20,841 bases of DNA from a virus, in IMG/VR virus record IMGVR_UViG_3300044692_000066, positions 1 to 20,841 of that record; one strand, given 5' to 3'. Shown here piece by piece: positions 6,665-14,560 of this stretch; positions within the stretch are counted from its first letter, which is position 1, and every line of letters begins with the position of its first letter. The notes beneath the pieces were generated by a model, which worked only from the letters and a program-made list of their open reading frames with translations, was not told the DNA's origin and did no database searches. A program made the translations under genes and the position numbers.

Positions 6665-7294
6665 TCACGCCACCTTTTGCAGATTCGCCCACACGCGCAC
6701 CGTCGGAGTGGGGTTAGTGGAGTCGCCCCAGCCGGTGCCCTGGCCGGGGGTCGTCGAGTCGCCGAGCAGGAAAAGCGTTTTAGTGCTGACCTGCGTGCGG
6801 ATGTTCCCGGCGGTCCCCGCCTCCGCGGCCTCGCCGAGGTCCGTGATCAGGGCGTTCACGATGCTCGTCGACTGCGGCCCCGTCGGCGTCAGGTCGACCT
6901 CCCACGCGGCGGGATACCATTCGGAGTACGCGGCGCCGAGGACGACGAGCGCGACGATCTGGATGATGTCCTCGGCAAGGCCGTTCGAATTGTTGATCCG
7001 GATGCGTAGGCGCAGCGCTGGGACGTAGTCCGCATCGGTGCGGCCGTTACGCGGCTCGCCGACGATGGCGCCGATCTGGTCGAGGATCGCCCACGGCCCG
7101 CCCGCCATGGGGTGATTGTCCAAAATCACCGCGTTCAGGAACGACCAATAGTCGTTTTCGATCTGCTGGAGCCGCGTGGCCAGCGCGCGCACGAAGCCCT
7201 GGACGTTGGGCGTCTGGATCGGGTCGGCGTATCGCGACGTCAGCCACCCGAGGGCCGTCGTGACGTACGAGCTGTCAAGGAGGGGCGCGGGCAC
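6665..7294 (-). CDS. Baseplate wedge protein, DUF2612 family
   Basis: The 209-residue protein contains AILDQIGAIVGEPRNGRTDA at about residues 69-88, then YVPALRLRIRINNSNGLAED, the conserved core of DUF2612. These proteins follow baseplate J in contractile phages and correspond in position to P2 gpI or Mu gp48, linking the wedge to the fibres. The start is GTG at 7294, two bases after the stop of the J gene, and its own stop lies one base before the fibre start. The C-terminal region is Gly/Thr/Ser-rich with STTPGQGTGWGDSTNPTP and may contact the fibre. Confidence 0.85.
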   Translation of the reverse strand: MPAPLLDSSYVTTALGWLTSRYADPIQTPNVQGFVRALATRLQQIENDYWSFLNAVILDNHPMAGGPWAILDQIGAIVGEPRNGRTDADYVPALRLRIRINNSNGLAEDIIQIVALVVLGAAYSEWYPAAWEVDLTPTGPQSTSIVNALITDLGEAAEAGTAGNIRTQVSTKTLFLLGDSTTPGQGTGWGDSTNPTPTVRVWANLQKVA

Positions 7295-7296
7295 CG

Positions 7297-8520
7297 CTAG
7301 ACCCCGTTGACCAGGATATTGGCCGTGCTCAACGTGAATATCTTGAGGAAGCTACCCGCGATATTCGCGGTGTTCGTCGGGCTCGAGTGAATATCGAAGG
7401 TGAACGTGGGAACGTCCGTGATCGGCGGCGTGTACGCGGGCTGAAGGGCCGTCGCGTCGGCGGCGCTGACCGCCTCGAGAGGGCTCGCGCTGAACGTGCG
7501 GGCGATGATGGCGCTCCCCAGGCCTACGTTAACCGCGAACCACCCCGCGATGGCGCTCTTCACAGCGGCCGTCTGCGCCGTCGTAAGGCTCGAGGGCGTC
7601 GTGGTGCAGGTCACGAAGATCGGCACCTGCACGGCGCGGTCGAAGCCGACGACGCGCGAGACGCCTTGCGAGTCGGTGATCGTAACGAGCGTGCCGCCAT
7701 AGGCCTGGACGCCGCTCCCCTTTCGCGTCCAGATCGCGCTCGCGAGCGCGCTGTTTGCCGCGCTCAGACCCGCGCCGTCCCACACGACGATGCGGAAGGC
7801 CTTGCCGGGGAGGCCATTCGAATCGGGGAGGATCGTCGTGTTTTCGAAGCCGTACGCCGAGATGACGCCAGGCACTTCGAGCACGCCCGCGACGATGCTT
7901 GCCAGGTTGCCGCTACCCTGCCCCGCAAGCTCCGCCTCGCGCTTGTTGCGCAAAGTCGTATTCGTGTCGGCGGCGAGGCCGTTCACCGACGCTCCGGGGT
8001 TGGTGACCGAAAGCCAGCCTGTCGAAGGCGTGCCGATGACCGTGAGCGTCCCGGCGTTCGCGACGAAGACCCCCGGCGTCTGGCTGCGGAAGGTCGCAGA
8101 CAGCGTTGCCGTGCCGCCGCTCGAGTTCGTGACGTCCGCCGTCAGGACCCATACGTTCGAGGGCTGATTGATTACGCTCGCCGTCGCGCCGGCGTGGACC
8201 GTCGTCCCCGCGGTGAGCACGAGCGACGCCGTCACGGTGGAGTACGTCGCGGTCTGCGCGTGCGTCCCGGTGAGCGCGCAGAGGTTGCGGAGGAATTGAT
8301 CCTCGGCCGCGCCCGGATTGAGCATATTGAAAACGGTCGCGCCCAGCTCCGTCAACGTGGCCAAGCGCTCGGCGAACGCCGCGATCACCTGCCCGATCGG
8401 CTGCGTCGGGTCCAGGTTGAGGTCTCCCCGGACGTTGGCCAGGACGAGGGTATTCAGGTTTTCCACCTCCTCGTCGGTCGTTGTCGCGGCGTAGCCGGCA
8501 GAGGTAAATCCGGTCGTCAT
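7297..8520 (-). CDS. Baseplate J-like protein
   Basis: The 407-residue protein matches the baseplate J / Mu gp47 family in length, order and sequence. The N-terminus has DLNLDPTQPIGQVIAAFAER, typical of the family, and the middle has the repeat-rich beta region. The segment NKREAELAGQGSGN at about residues 191-204, followed by EVPGVISAYGFENTT, is also characteristic. J proteins form the outer baseplate wedge that switches the tail into contraction. ATG at 8520 overlaps the stop of the gp25-like gene as ATGA, which points to translational coupling. Confidence 0.92.
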   Translation of the reverse strand: MTTGFTSAGYAATTTDEEVENLNTLVLANVRGDLNLDPTQPIGQVIAAFAERLATLTELGATVFNMLNPGAAEDQFLRNLCALTGTHAQTATYSTVTASLVLTAGTTVHAGATASVINQPSNVWVLTADVTNSSGGTATLSATFRSQTPGVFVANAGTLTVIGTPSTGWLSVTNPGASVNGLAADTNTTLRNKREAELAGQGSGNLASIVAGVLEVPGVISAYGFENTTILPDSNGLPGKAFRIVVWDGAGLSAANSALASAIWTRKGSGVQAYGGTLVTITDSQGVSRVVGFDRAVQVPIFVTCTTTPSSLTTAQTAAVKSAIAGWFAVNVGLGSAIIARTFSASPLEAVSAADATALQPAYTPPITDVPTFTFDIHSSPTNTANIAGSFLKIFTLSTANILVNGV

Positions 8521-8930
8521 TGCGCACCTCCTGCGCCGGCCGGCGCCGCGGCGGCCACGTCGATGATGAACGGCTGGCCGACGCCGCCAGTGATGATTGC
8601 CCCGCTATTCGTACGCACCTTGCAAGTCACTTGCAGTTGCCTCGTGCTGCGGAAAAACGTCACATCCAATTGGTCCACGCTCGCCACGCCTTGCGGGGTC
8701 TTCAGGGTTTTTGCGAAGATCGACGAAATCAGATCCAGGTTCGGGTTGGCGACGAGTACGAATTGCACGTAAGGCAGCCCCTGGCGCGTGTCGCGAAACC
8801 ACTCACCCTTGAAAAAAGAGAAAAGGTTCGACAGTTCCCACGCCGTGTTTTGCGCGAGGTCGGTCGAGACCTGGAGATTCCCCGACGACAGGTCCCAATC
8901 GCCGGTATTGGTCTGCGCAAATTGCGACAC
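8517..8930 (-). CDS. Baseplate wedge protein, gp25/gpW-like
   Basis: The 137-residue protein begins with DWDLSSGNLQVSTDLAQNTA and contains FFKGEWFRDTRQGLPYVQ, a pattern of the gp25-like wedge family in which the chain moves from a lysozyme-like fold into the EWFxDxxxGxPY signature. It joins the sheath to the wedge at the baseplate and precedes J as usual. Start is GTG at 8930; CTAAACC lies 16 nt upstream, and no clear ribosome-binding site is seen. The last ten residues are an Ala/Gly/Pro tail. Confidence 0.85.
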   Translation of the reverse strand: MSQFAQTNTGDWDLSSGNLQVSTDLAQNTAWELSNLFSFFKGEWFRDTRQGLPYVQFVLVANPNLDLISSIFAKTLKTPQGVASVDQLDVTFFRSTRQLQVTCKVRTNSGAIITGGVGQPFIIDVAAAAPAGAGGAQ

Positions 8931-8939
8931 GCCGACAGG

Positions 8940-8946
8940 GGTTTAG
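8940..8946 (-). promoter_or_regulatory. CTAAACC start-site motif, gp25-like gene
   Basis: On the minus strand GCACTAAACCCCTGTCGGC precedes the GTG at 8930. The motif falls in the 23-bp gap between the spike and gp25-like genes, one of the few gaps in an otherwise overlapping operon. A start 12 nt downstream would leave a leader of about four bases. The promoter role is inferred. Confidence 0.45.
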
Positions 8947-8953
8947 TGCCCGG

Positions 8954-9631
8954 TCAAGGGGCGCATTTAACGGTCGTCGATCCGGTCGTCGTGAACGTGG
9001 AGAGGAATCCACTAAGGGCCGTCTTCAACGCTGCGCCGCCGTCCCCGGGGTTGGGTGTCCACGCCACGAAAGCGGCGATAAACAAATCGAGCTTCGATGC
9101 CAGCGCCACGGCATCGCTGGCGGGCGCGCCGAGTTCGATGTCCGACGAGCCGATCCGGATCTGCGCCGTCCCACCGTCCTTGCCGATGATGATCTTCGAC
9201 GGGTCGGCCGCGGGCGAAGTCAGCGCCTTCGCATCGGGCGCGACCATCGGGATCGCAAACGGCGAATCGTGCGTGTGCACACCCGCCCATACTGGATCCA
9301 CGGGCGCACTCGCGTCGCCCGATCGCCATGAATCGCACGAGAGGTCGGAGAAAACAAGCAAGACCGTGTCGCCGGCGGCGACGGGTACCCAAACGAAGAA
9401 ACCCCCGCCGCGCAGCACGCCCAGCGGGACGTCCGTGTACGACGGCGCCGGCATCGAGACCGCGTTGCCCAAATCGTCGAATAGGAGTTGATTTACCCCC
9501 ACCTGCACGTCAACGGTCTGCTTGTCCGGGTGCACGGCGGTGACCGTGGCCGGGACGCATTTGCGGATATCCGACTTGACCTTTTCGGCGTGCCGGGCGA
9601 ACACTTCCTCGAGCGATCGATCGATGGGCAT
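8954..9631 (-). CDS. Baseplate spike protein, Gp138 N-terminal domain family
   Basis: The 225-residue protein has the Gp138 N-terminal OB-fold pattern: ATVTAVHPDKQTVDVQVG at about residues 28-45, then a run to GGGFFVWVPVAAGDTVLLVF near 76-95. The segment after it, with HTHDSPFAIPMVAPD, and the Gly-rich C-terminus fit the extended triplex or needle region. Proteins of this family form the trimeric membrane-piercing spike at the centre of the baseplate, like P2 gpV. It follows the hub gene by one base, which fits a direct hub-spike contact. No lysozyme domain is visible. Confidence 0.85.
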   Translation of the reverse strand: MPIDRSLEEVFARHAEKVKSDIRKCVPATVTAVHPDKQTVDVQVGVNQLLFDDLGNAVSMPAPSYTDVPLGVLRGGGFFVWVPVAAGDTVLLVFSDLSCDSWRSGDASAPVDPVWAGVHTHDSPFAIPMVAPDAKALTSPAADPSKIIIGKDGGTAQIRIGSSDIELGAPASDAVALASKLDLFIAAFVAWTPNPGDGGAALKTALSGFLSTFTTTGSTTVKCAP

Positions 9632-9632
9632 A

Positions 9633-10565
9633 TTAGTATTTCACGCAATCCATTTCCGCCCACCACGCTTGATCGTACGTCGATCCCTGGTAGCGTATTT
9701 TCTCAATCCGGTAGCCGCCCTTCTGGACGAAAAGCGAGTCGATCGACACCAGCGCGCCGGGCTGCAACCCCGGTATTAGCAGCGTCTTCACCTGCACGAC
9801 GCCCTGGCTGTCGACCGACGGCGAGTCGATCATCCCCGTGTCCGCAGAAATCTCGATCGCCTTGGTGCTCGATAGCGCCTGACCGATATTCAGGATTTGT
9901 AGCACCCCGTCTTGGATCGACCACTCGAGGCCCGCCGATCGGCAGAGGTCCGTCATCCGATCGCCGGCGTTGCCGATCAGCGCCGCGGTCCGAACCGAAA
10001 TCTGCGCCGCACCGGCCATCGCTTGGGTAAGGTTACCCCGGTCCACGCCGAGCTGTTCGACGATCGCGTCGAAGGCCTGTTTGACCGGCACGTAGGCGCC
10101 GAACGTCTTGGTGACGTTCCCAATCGATCCCGGCTGCGCCTTTTTCGAATTTTTGATGCCGGTCGGGCGCGCGATCGTGTCGGCCGACTCGATGCGCGTG
10201 ACGTAATTAGCGTCCTTGCGCGTCGTCCACGCCGCGTGAGCCTCGGCAAAGAAGATTTGCCCTACCTGGTCCTTATAGCCGGCGTCGAGCTTGACAGTCA
10301 GCTTCCCCGCTCCGGACAGCGACTGCCTCGAATCGGGATTGAGATTGAAGATTTCGATCAAGCACGTGTTCGGCTCGGTCGCCTTCAGCGACTTCTCGAC
10401 GGTGAAATCGACGTCGAAGCCCGACAGGTCGCGGCCGAGGGCGTTGCTGGTGTTGAACGGAACTTTGATGTTCTGCGTGGGGCTCGCCGGGAAGCCGATC
10501 ACAAGATTCATCCGCCGATCAAAAAGCGGAATGCCCTGGACGTCGCCCTTGCCCGCGGTCGCCAC
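9633..10565 (-). CDS. Baseplate hub protein, gp27/XkdQ-like
   Basis: The 310-residue protein lies between the plug gene and the spike gene, where contractile phages keep the hub. Its N-terminal half contains GFDVDFTVEKSL and IEIFNLNPDSRQSL, a pattern common to tail hub proteins, and the C-terminal half has GLEWSIQDGVLQILN and LLIPGLQPGALVSID, typical of the late-control or gp27 fold. The hub caps the tail tube and carries the spike. The open frame extends to 10694 inside the plug gene, but a GTG at 10565, directly after the plug stop, or ATG at 10511 are better starts. I chose 10565; the choice changes only the first 18 residues. Confidence 0.8.
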   Translation of the reverse strand: MATAGKGDVQGIPLFDRRMNLVIGFPASPTQNIKVPFNTSNALGRDLSGFDVDFTVEKSLKATEPNTCLIEIFNLNPDSRQSLSGAGKLTVKLDAGYKDQVGQIFFAEAHAAWTTRKDANYVTRIESADTIARPTGIKNSKKAQPGSIGNVTKTFGAYVPVKQAFDAIVEQLGVDRGNLTQAMAGAAQISVRTAALIGNAGDRMTDLCRSAGLEWSIQDGVLQILNIGQALSSTKAIEISADTGMIDSPSVDSQGVVQVKTLLIPGLQPGALVSIDSLFVQKGGYRIEKIRYQGSTYDQAWWAEMDCVKY

Positions 10566-10566
10566 G

Positions 10567-10974
10567 TCACGCCCCCGGAGTAAAAATGCCGCTGATGAAC
10601 GGACCGGGGTTGCGCTCGGGCTCGGCGTTCGCGGCGTAGAGGTCCGTCGCGTCGACGTAAACGAGTAGCACGCGTTTGCCCGTACCGAGCTCACCGAGGG
10701 CGGGCGCGGCGTCGCTCGTCGTGTCGACGCGCATCGCGACGATCTCCCCCGGCGGCCCGCCCCCCGCGCCGTACGTGCGCAACAAGGGGAAGTCCGGCAC
10801 GACCTTCACACCGAGCGCGTAATCGATCGAGCCGTCTTCGGAGGAGATATCGAAATAGTAGACGGCCTCGCGGGTGTTGTATTTGAAGGTCAGCAGGTAC
10901 GGCGTGCCGTCGAGGGTTGCGACCTGCGTCCAATACGTCGCCGATGGGTCGATGCTGATCTGCGTCCAGGCCAT
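10567..10974 (-). CDS. Baseplate plug protein, Pam3 gp18-like
   Basis: The 135-residue protein has the sequence LDGTPYLLTFKYNTREAVYY near residues 21-40, then GVKVVPDFPLL, which matches the pattern of the cyanophage Pam3 plug domain family (a bulky beta fold with the core LxxxxYxLTxxYNxRxxxWYxDI). In Pam3 this protein fills the centre of the simplified baseplate. ATG at 10974 overlaps the stop of the Dit-like gene as TAATG. The Pro/Gly-rich C-terminus, PERNPGPFISGIFTPG, is probably flexible. Confidence 0.75.
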   Translation of the reverse strand: MAWTQISIDPSATYWTQVATLDGTPYLLTFKYNTREAVYYFDISSEDGSIDYALGVKVVPDFPLLRTYGAGGGPPGEIVAMRVDTTSDAAPALGELGTGKRVLLVYVDATDLYAANAEPERNPGPFISGIFTPGA

Positions 10975-11828
10975 TACGGCACCCCCTGGCCAAGGGCGGC
11001 GAGCGCAGGATCGAGCAACGGGACGCCGAACTTGCCTGTATCCTGGTAATGCGCGGCGAGCGAGCGCCGCGTGCCGTCGTCGATCGGGGCGTTGTCCTGC
11101 TTGCCCTTGTTGAGCGTCGGCGCGGCCTTCTTCACGGAGGGTACGGGTGCGCTCACGATTTGCGAGGTCACGATGCGGATCTCGCGGAGGTCTATATTGA
11201 ACGTAGCGCCGGAACTGCCCGTCTGCGGGCTCCGTTCCATCGTCACCTTTTTGATGACCATGTTCTGGTAAACGCGCTTCGGCGAGTGCACCGTGATCAG
11301 CGTCGCCGTGTCGCGGAGCTGTTCTAGCGCGTCGAGGCAGCCGGCGACGTAAGGATGATCCGCGTCGAACTGCTGCACCAGCACCGTCGCCTCCGTCGGA
11401 GGCCCGGGGATAATGCCCAGCGCCTGAAGCGCCGTCGCCGCGAGCTGCGTAGTCCCGCCGGCGAGGAAGCTCGAGGGCGCCTGCCCGGGGTCGAGCTTCG
11501 TCGCCAGACCTGTGATGAGGCCCGCTTCCTGCGCCTTGGGGAGCGTCAGCGTCATCGGCAGGAGCTGCGAATCATTCGAGTAAATCGGCGTGTCGCTGAC
11601 GAAGAGCTCGAACGACAGCTCAATCGGCAGCGGCCGCACGTGGTCAACGATGGCCACGCCTTGCTCGACGGAATGCTCCGTCACCTGCGATTCGAAGTTG
11701 TGCGTCTCTCGGAGGCACGCGTCGAAGAACTGGATCCCCGCGGGCGCGCCCTGGACCGAAGAGTCCCACACGAAATACGTCGGCGTGACCTGCGCCGGCG
11801 ACCAGGGGGTGAACGGAACGCCCGCCAT
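10974..11828 (-). CDS. Dit-like baseplate protein
   Basis: The 284-residue protein contains VTEHSVEQGVAIVDHVRPLP and IELSFELFVSDTPI at about residues 49-82, and later LRDTATLITVHSPKRVYQNM and FNIDLREIRIVTS. This is the pattern of the Dit-like N-terminal domain, which forms the first ring under the tail tube. A Pro/Ala/Gly-rich stretch separates the two halves and a flexible tail follows. It overlaps the tape-measure stop as TAATG and sits directly after the tape measure, as Dit genes do. Confidence 0.8.
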   Translation of the reverse strand: MAGVPFTPWSPAQVTPTYFVWDSSVQGAPAGIQFFDACLRETHNFESQVTEHSVEQGVAIVDHVRPLPIELSFELFVSDTPIYSNDSQLLPMTLTLPKAQEAGLITGLATKLDPGQAPSSFLAGGTTQLAATALQALGIIPGPPTEATVLVQQFDADHPYVAGCLDALEQLRDTATLITVHSPKRVYQNMVIKKVTMERSPQTGSSGATFNIDLREIRIVTSQIVSAPVPSVKKAAPTLNKGKQDNAPIDDGTRRSLAAHYQDTGKFGVPLLDPALAALGQGVP

Positions 11829-13501
11829 TACTGCGCCCCCGTCGCGCTGGGCATCCCCGCTCCGACGGCGCGGAACGCCTTGCGGGTGCCGGCCGTCGCA
11901 GCGTTGGTGATCTCTTTCGGCGCCGCCTGACCCGTCGTGTGGACCGTGACGTTATTCGTGACGCTCAACGAGCCGTTCCACATCGCCGGCACGTTCGGCG
12001 CGCCGGGTTGATTCGGCTGGGGCTGCGCGGCGAGGAAGTACGGCACGTCGGTATTGCCCGGCGCCCCCGGCGCGCCGGCGCCCGGCGCGGGCGGCGGGGC
12101 CTTGTTGACCGGTGTGGTGAGGCTATCGAAGGCGCGCGCCATGCGCTGGTAGTTCTGCTGGCGCTGGTCGTATGCGGCTTGCTTGTCGGCAAACTCCTTG
12201 TCGACCAGGTTCTGAGCCGCGTCGAATACGGCGGCGCTACCCTTGAACGGGTGCGCGAAGCGGTCGAACATAATCGTCACGCTGGCGATCGCGTGCTGGA
12301 GTCGGTCGACCTCGTTGATCGCCTCGTCCACGCGGGAGACGACCAGCGTCAGAAATTCCCCGCCCCACGCCGCGATCTGCGGGATGCCGTCGACGAAGAC
12401 ACCCACGAACGACTTGTGAAAGTCCTTCATGCCGTCCGTCGCCGCGAATACCGCGTCTTTTATCGCGTTGAAAGCGCCGGTAATCTCCGCTGCGACCCCT
12501 TTCGAGTCACCGCCGAGCTTGTCGATCTGCCGGCCGATGACCGAGTCTCCGCCGGCGAGGAACGTGTAGAAGTCATCGAATACAATATACGCCGCGAAGA
12601 TCGCCGCCCCGATCGCCGTGAACAAGGCAATGAGCGGCAGCCACGACGCGTACGCGAGCGCGCCATACGTCGCCGCCGCGGCGCCGAGGAAGATCAGAGC
12701 GGTCCGAAGCGCGTAGGAGTGCTTCGCCGTGTCGATGAGGATCTTGACGTTCGCGATCCCGTGCTTCACCCACTCGACCAGTGCGGGGAGCAGCTCCCGA
12801 ACGATGGCCGTGCGCATGGTCCGCCAACCGAGCGCGAGGCGCTTCTGCTGCCGATCGACATCGTGAGCCTTCTGGATGAAATCCTCGTCGAGACCTCCAC
12901 CCATCTCGCGGACATCGTCGAACATCTCTTTGAGCGCGGCGCTGCCCTGCTGGAGGACGGGCAGCATCGACGCGCCGCCGCGGCCGAGCGCGCGCATGGC
13001 GAACGCCGTGCGCGTGGCCTGATCGGGGATCGCGTGGAGCTTGTCCGAAAACTCGAGCAGGAGCTGATCCGTCGGCTTGATCTGGCCGTTGCCGTCCCGG
13101 ATCTGTATGCCCATCTGCCGGAAATACTTGGTAGTGCTCTTCGTCCCGAGTGCGACCTCACCGATGGCGCGATTGAAAAACCTGAAGGCCACGATCGCCT
13201 GCTGCGTCGGGACCTGCATCGTCTGAGCGACGTACTGATATTTTTGCAGTTCGTCGGTCGTCAGGCCGAGGTTTTCGGCGTTGTGCTTCAATTCGTCGGC
13301 CATCTGGATCTGGCCGAGGACGAATTGCCGAATGCCGTTGACGATCTGCCCGCCGACCCAAAGACGAGACATCGCGCGCAGCTCGCCGATGAAGCCGCGC
13401 GCGTTGTTCTTCGCAGACGTGAGCTTGCGGTCGGCGTCGGCCAGCTTGTCGCCGCCGGTGACGTCAATAACGAATTTGGCGACTACGTCGCGGAGCGCCA
13501 C
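11828..13501 (-). CDS. Tape measure protein
   Basis: This 557-residue protein is the longest of the tail operon and sits between the chaperone fusion and the Dit-like gene, the standard tape-measure position. It has a helical N-terminus including KLTSAKNNARGFIGELRAM, a long hydrophobic stretch at about residues 264-308 with several potential membrane helices, and a Pro/Ala/Gly-rich C-terminus. Tape measures set tail length and may enter the host membrane during infection. At about 1.5 angstroms per residue it would specify a tail near 80 nm. The start is GTG at 13501, with GGAGG five to nine bases upstream; the preceding chaperone fusion ends 3 bp before. Confidence 0.9.
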   Translation of the reverse strand: MALRDVVAKFVIDVTGGDKLADADRKLTSAKNNARGFIGELRAMSRLWVGGQIVNGIRQFVLGQIQMADELKHNAENLGLTTDELQKYQYVAQTMQVPTQQAIVAFRFFNRAIGEVALGTKSTTKYFRQMGIQIRDGNGQIKPTDQLLLEFSDKLHAIPDQATRTAFAMRALGRGGASMLPVLQQGSAALKEMFDDVREMGGGLDEDFIQKAHDVDRQQKRLALGWRTMRTAIVRELLPALVEWVKHGIANVKILIDTAKHSYALRTALIFLGAAAATYGALAYASWLPLIALFTAIGAAIFAAYIVFDDFYTFLAGGDSVIGRQIDKLGGDSKGVAAEITGAFNAIKDAVFAATDGMKDFHKSFVGVFVDGIPQIAAWGGEFLTLVVSRVDEAINEVDRLQHAIASVTIMFDRFAHPFKGSAAVFDAAQNLVDKEFADKQAAYDQRQQNYQRMARAFDSLTTPVNKAPPPAPGAGAPGAPGNTDVPYFLAAQPQPNQPGAPNVPAMWNGSLSVTNNVTVHTTGQAAPKEITNAATAGTRKAFRAVGAGMPSATGAQ

Positions 13502-13504
13502 GGG

Positions 13505-14073
13505 TCACCTCCGCGCGTACGCTTCCCGCCGAGCGTTTTCGCGCTCATTGAAATAGCGGGTCGCGACGAGCCATTCATCAAAAGACCATTCGTACTGAAT
13601 CTCAGCAAATGTCCCGTACCCCGCCTCTGCCAAGGCCAGGAACGGGCGCGCTACGTCGAGGTCGTCGTCTTCCCCGCCGTCGCCGCCAGGTCCGGGAGCT
13701 GCGGGTTGATTCCGAGCCCAGCGAAAAAATTTGCGAAGTTCGCGTCGATGCAGGCCCAAAGCCACTTGAGCATCTCGCCGTACCGGCCGGCAAAGTGCTC
13801 ATCGAAGGTCGCTTCGTCGAGCTGGAAAACACGCTTGTCGTCGGTGACCGCGTGGAATTGCGTTGCGGCACCGAAAACGCGGCAGAAATAGTCCAGGTCA
13901 TCGTCCGAAATCGAGGCGGCGATCTTGGCGAAGGCCTCGCCCTCGTTGTCCGCATCGGCGATCGGACCCATGAGCTTCATAAGCCGCGCCAGGACCGCGC
14001 GGCCCTGCTTCGCCCCGAGCTGCTGAATCCGGTAATTGTACGCGTCAATTACCTTCGACTTGACGTCACGCAT
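13505..14073 (-). CDS. Tail assembly chaperone fusion made by -1 frameshift
   Basis: The product starts at ATG 14073 like the short chaperone but slips back one base at AAATTTTTTC (13732-13723). It then reads the overlapping frame to the TGA at 13505-13507, giving about 189 residues: 116 from the first frame and 73 from the second. The added part holds RWARNQPAAPG, an acidic linker GEDDD, and the conserved-looking end YEWSFDEWLVATRYFNERE. Lambda G/GT-type chaperones of this design bind the tape measure and recruit tube subunits. The second frame has no convincing start of its own; a first ATG at 13765 lies inside the first gene without a ribosome-binding site. Genomic position, frame offset and slippery sequence all agree. 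Confidence 0.82.
13651..14073 (-). CDS. Tail assembly chaperone, short form
   Basis: The 140-residue protein has a charged helical pattern, with FDEHFAGRYGEMLKWLWACI at about residues 90-109 and then FFAGLGINPQLPDLA, a segment common to tail chaperones of contractile phages. It follows the tube gene and precedes the tape measure, the usual place. Start is ATG at 14073 with GGAGG upstream and CTAAACC further upstream at 14098-14092. The slippery run falls at residues 114-117, so most of the protein is shared with the fusion. The short product is expected to be the more abundant one. Confidence 0.82.
   Translation of the reverse strand: MRDVKSKVIDAYNYRIQQLGAKQGRAVLARLMKLMGPIADADNEGEAFAKIAASISDDDLDYFCRVFGAATQFHAVTDDKRVFQLDEATFDEHFAGRYGEMLKWLWACIDANFANFFAGLGINPQLPDLAATAGKTTTST
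13723..13732 (-). other. Programmed -1 frameshift slippery site
   Basis: On the minus strand the codons read GCA AAT TTT TTC in the first frame and AAA TTT TTT CGC in the second. A-AAT-TTT and T-TTT-TTC both fit the XXXYYYZ slippery pattern. The second frame is -1 relative to the first and stays open to 13505. GC-rich sequence just downstream could form a stimulatory structure, but I could not fold it. Confidence 0.82.
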
Positions 14074-14091
14074 CCGCCAACCTCCGTCGGC

Positions 14092-14098
14092 GGTTTAG
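14092..14098 (-). promoter_or_regulatory. CTAAACC start-site motif, chaperone gene
   Basis: The minus strand reads TCACTAAACCGCCGACGGAG, with GGAGG downstream of the motif and ATG at 14073. The motif fills the gap between tube and chaperone genes. A start 12 nt after the C would leave a short leader that still contains the ribosome-binding site. The promoter role is inferred. Confidence 0.45.
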
Positions 14099-14101
14099 TG
14101 A

Positions 14102-14533
14102 TCAGCTCCCCGCGTCCACGCGCGTGAGGTCCGCGCACTCGAGGGTCCACTCGCGCGTGGTGATCTTGCTGTCGAGCGAGACGTCCGGCGGCTTGGCGAT
14201 CCAGCACGCGCTTGCGGTCCACGTGGCCAGGCCCGAGACACGGTCGCGGATGAGCATGGGGCCGATGTCCGCGCCGTTGCGCGCGAGCAGGCCGGCGTTG
14301 CTCAACGTCGTAAACAGCGTATTACCGCTCGAGGTATGCATGAGCTTGACCTTGATCGTCGCGTGCCGGTTGTTCGTGCGCGACCGGCCGACCTCGCCGT
14401 CGGTGCCCACCACTACCTCGTAGTCGGGCGCGGACTGCTCAATCGTGAGAAATTCGCCCTCGGCAAAACCCGAGTCGATGAGCAGGCCCATGAACACCAT
14501 GGTTACCTGCTTTGCGTCATATCGCTTGGCCAT
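14102..14533 (-). CDS. Tail tube protein, DUF3277 family
   Basis: The 143-residue protein starts MAKRYDAKQVTMVFMG and contains VVVGTDGEVGRSRTNNRHAT near residues 40-59, then LMHTSSGNTLFTTLSN and the C-terminal IAKPPDVSLDSKITTREWTL. These are the marks of DUF3277, the inner-tube protein of this contractile phage group. It follows the sheath by 27 bp, as tubes usually do. The ATG at 14533 is preceded by GGCGGAG with good spacing. The tube polymerises around the tape measure inside the sheath. Confidence 0.88.
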   Translation of the reverse strand: MAKRYDAKQVTMVFMGLLIDSGFAEGEFLTIEQSAPDYEVVVGTDGEVGRSRTNNRHATIKVKLMHTSSGNTLFTTLSNAGLLARNGADIGPMLIRDRVSGLATWTASACWIAKPPDVSLDSKITTREWTLECADLTRVDAGS

Positions 14534-14560
14534 TGCTGAATCTCCGCCGGATTACCGGGA

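Noticed and set aside
7387-8772. Plus-strand open frame of 461 codons opposite baseplate J
   Set aside because: The J-family match on the other strand is clear; this frame is Arg/Gly-rich with no domain.
11939-13891. Plus-strand open frame of 650 codons opposite the tape measure and chaperones
   Set aside because: It has very high Arg/Asp/Val content, no ribosome-binding site, and spans two well-supported minus-strand genes.
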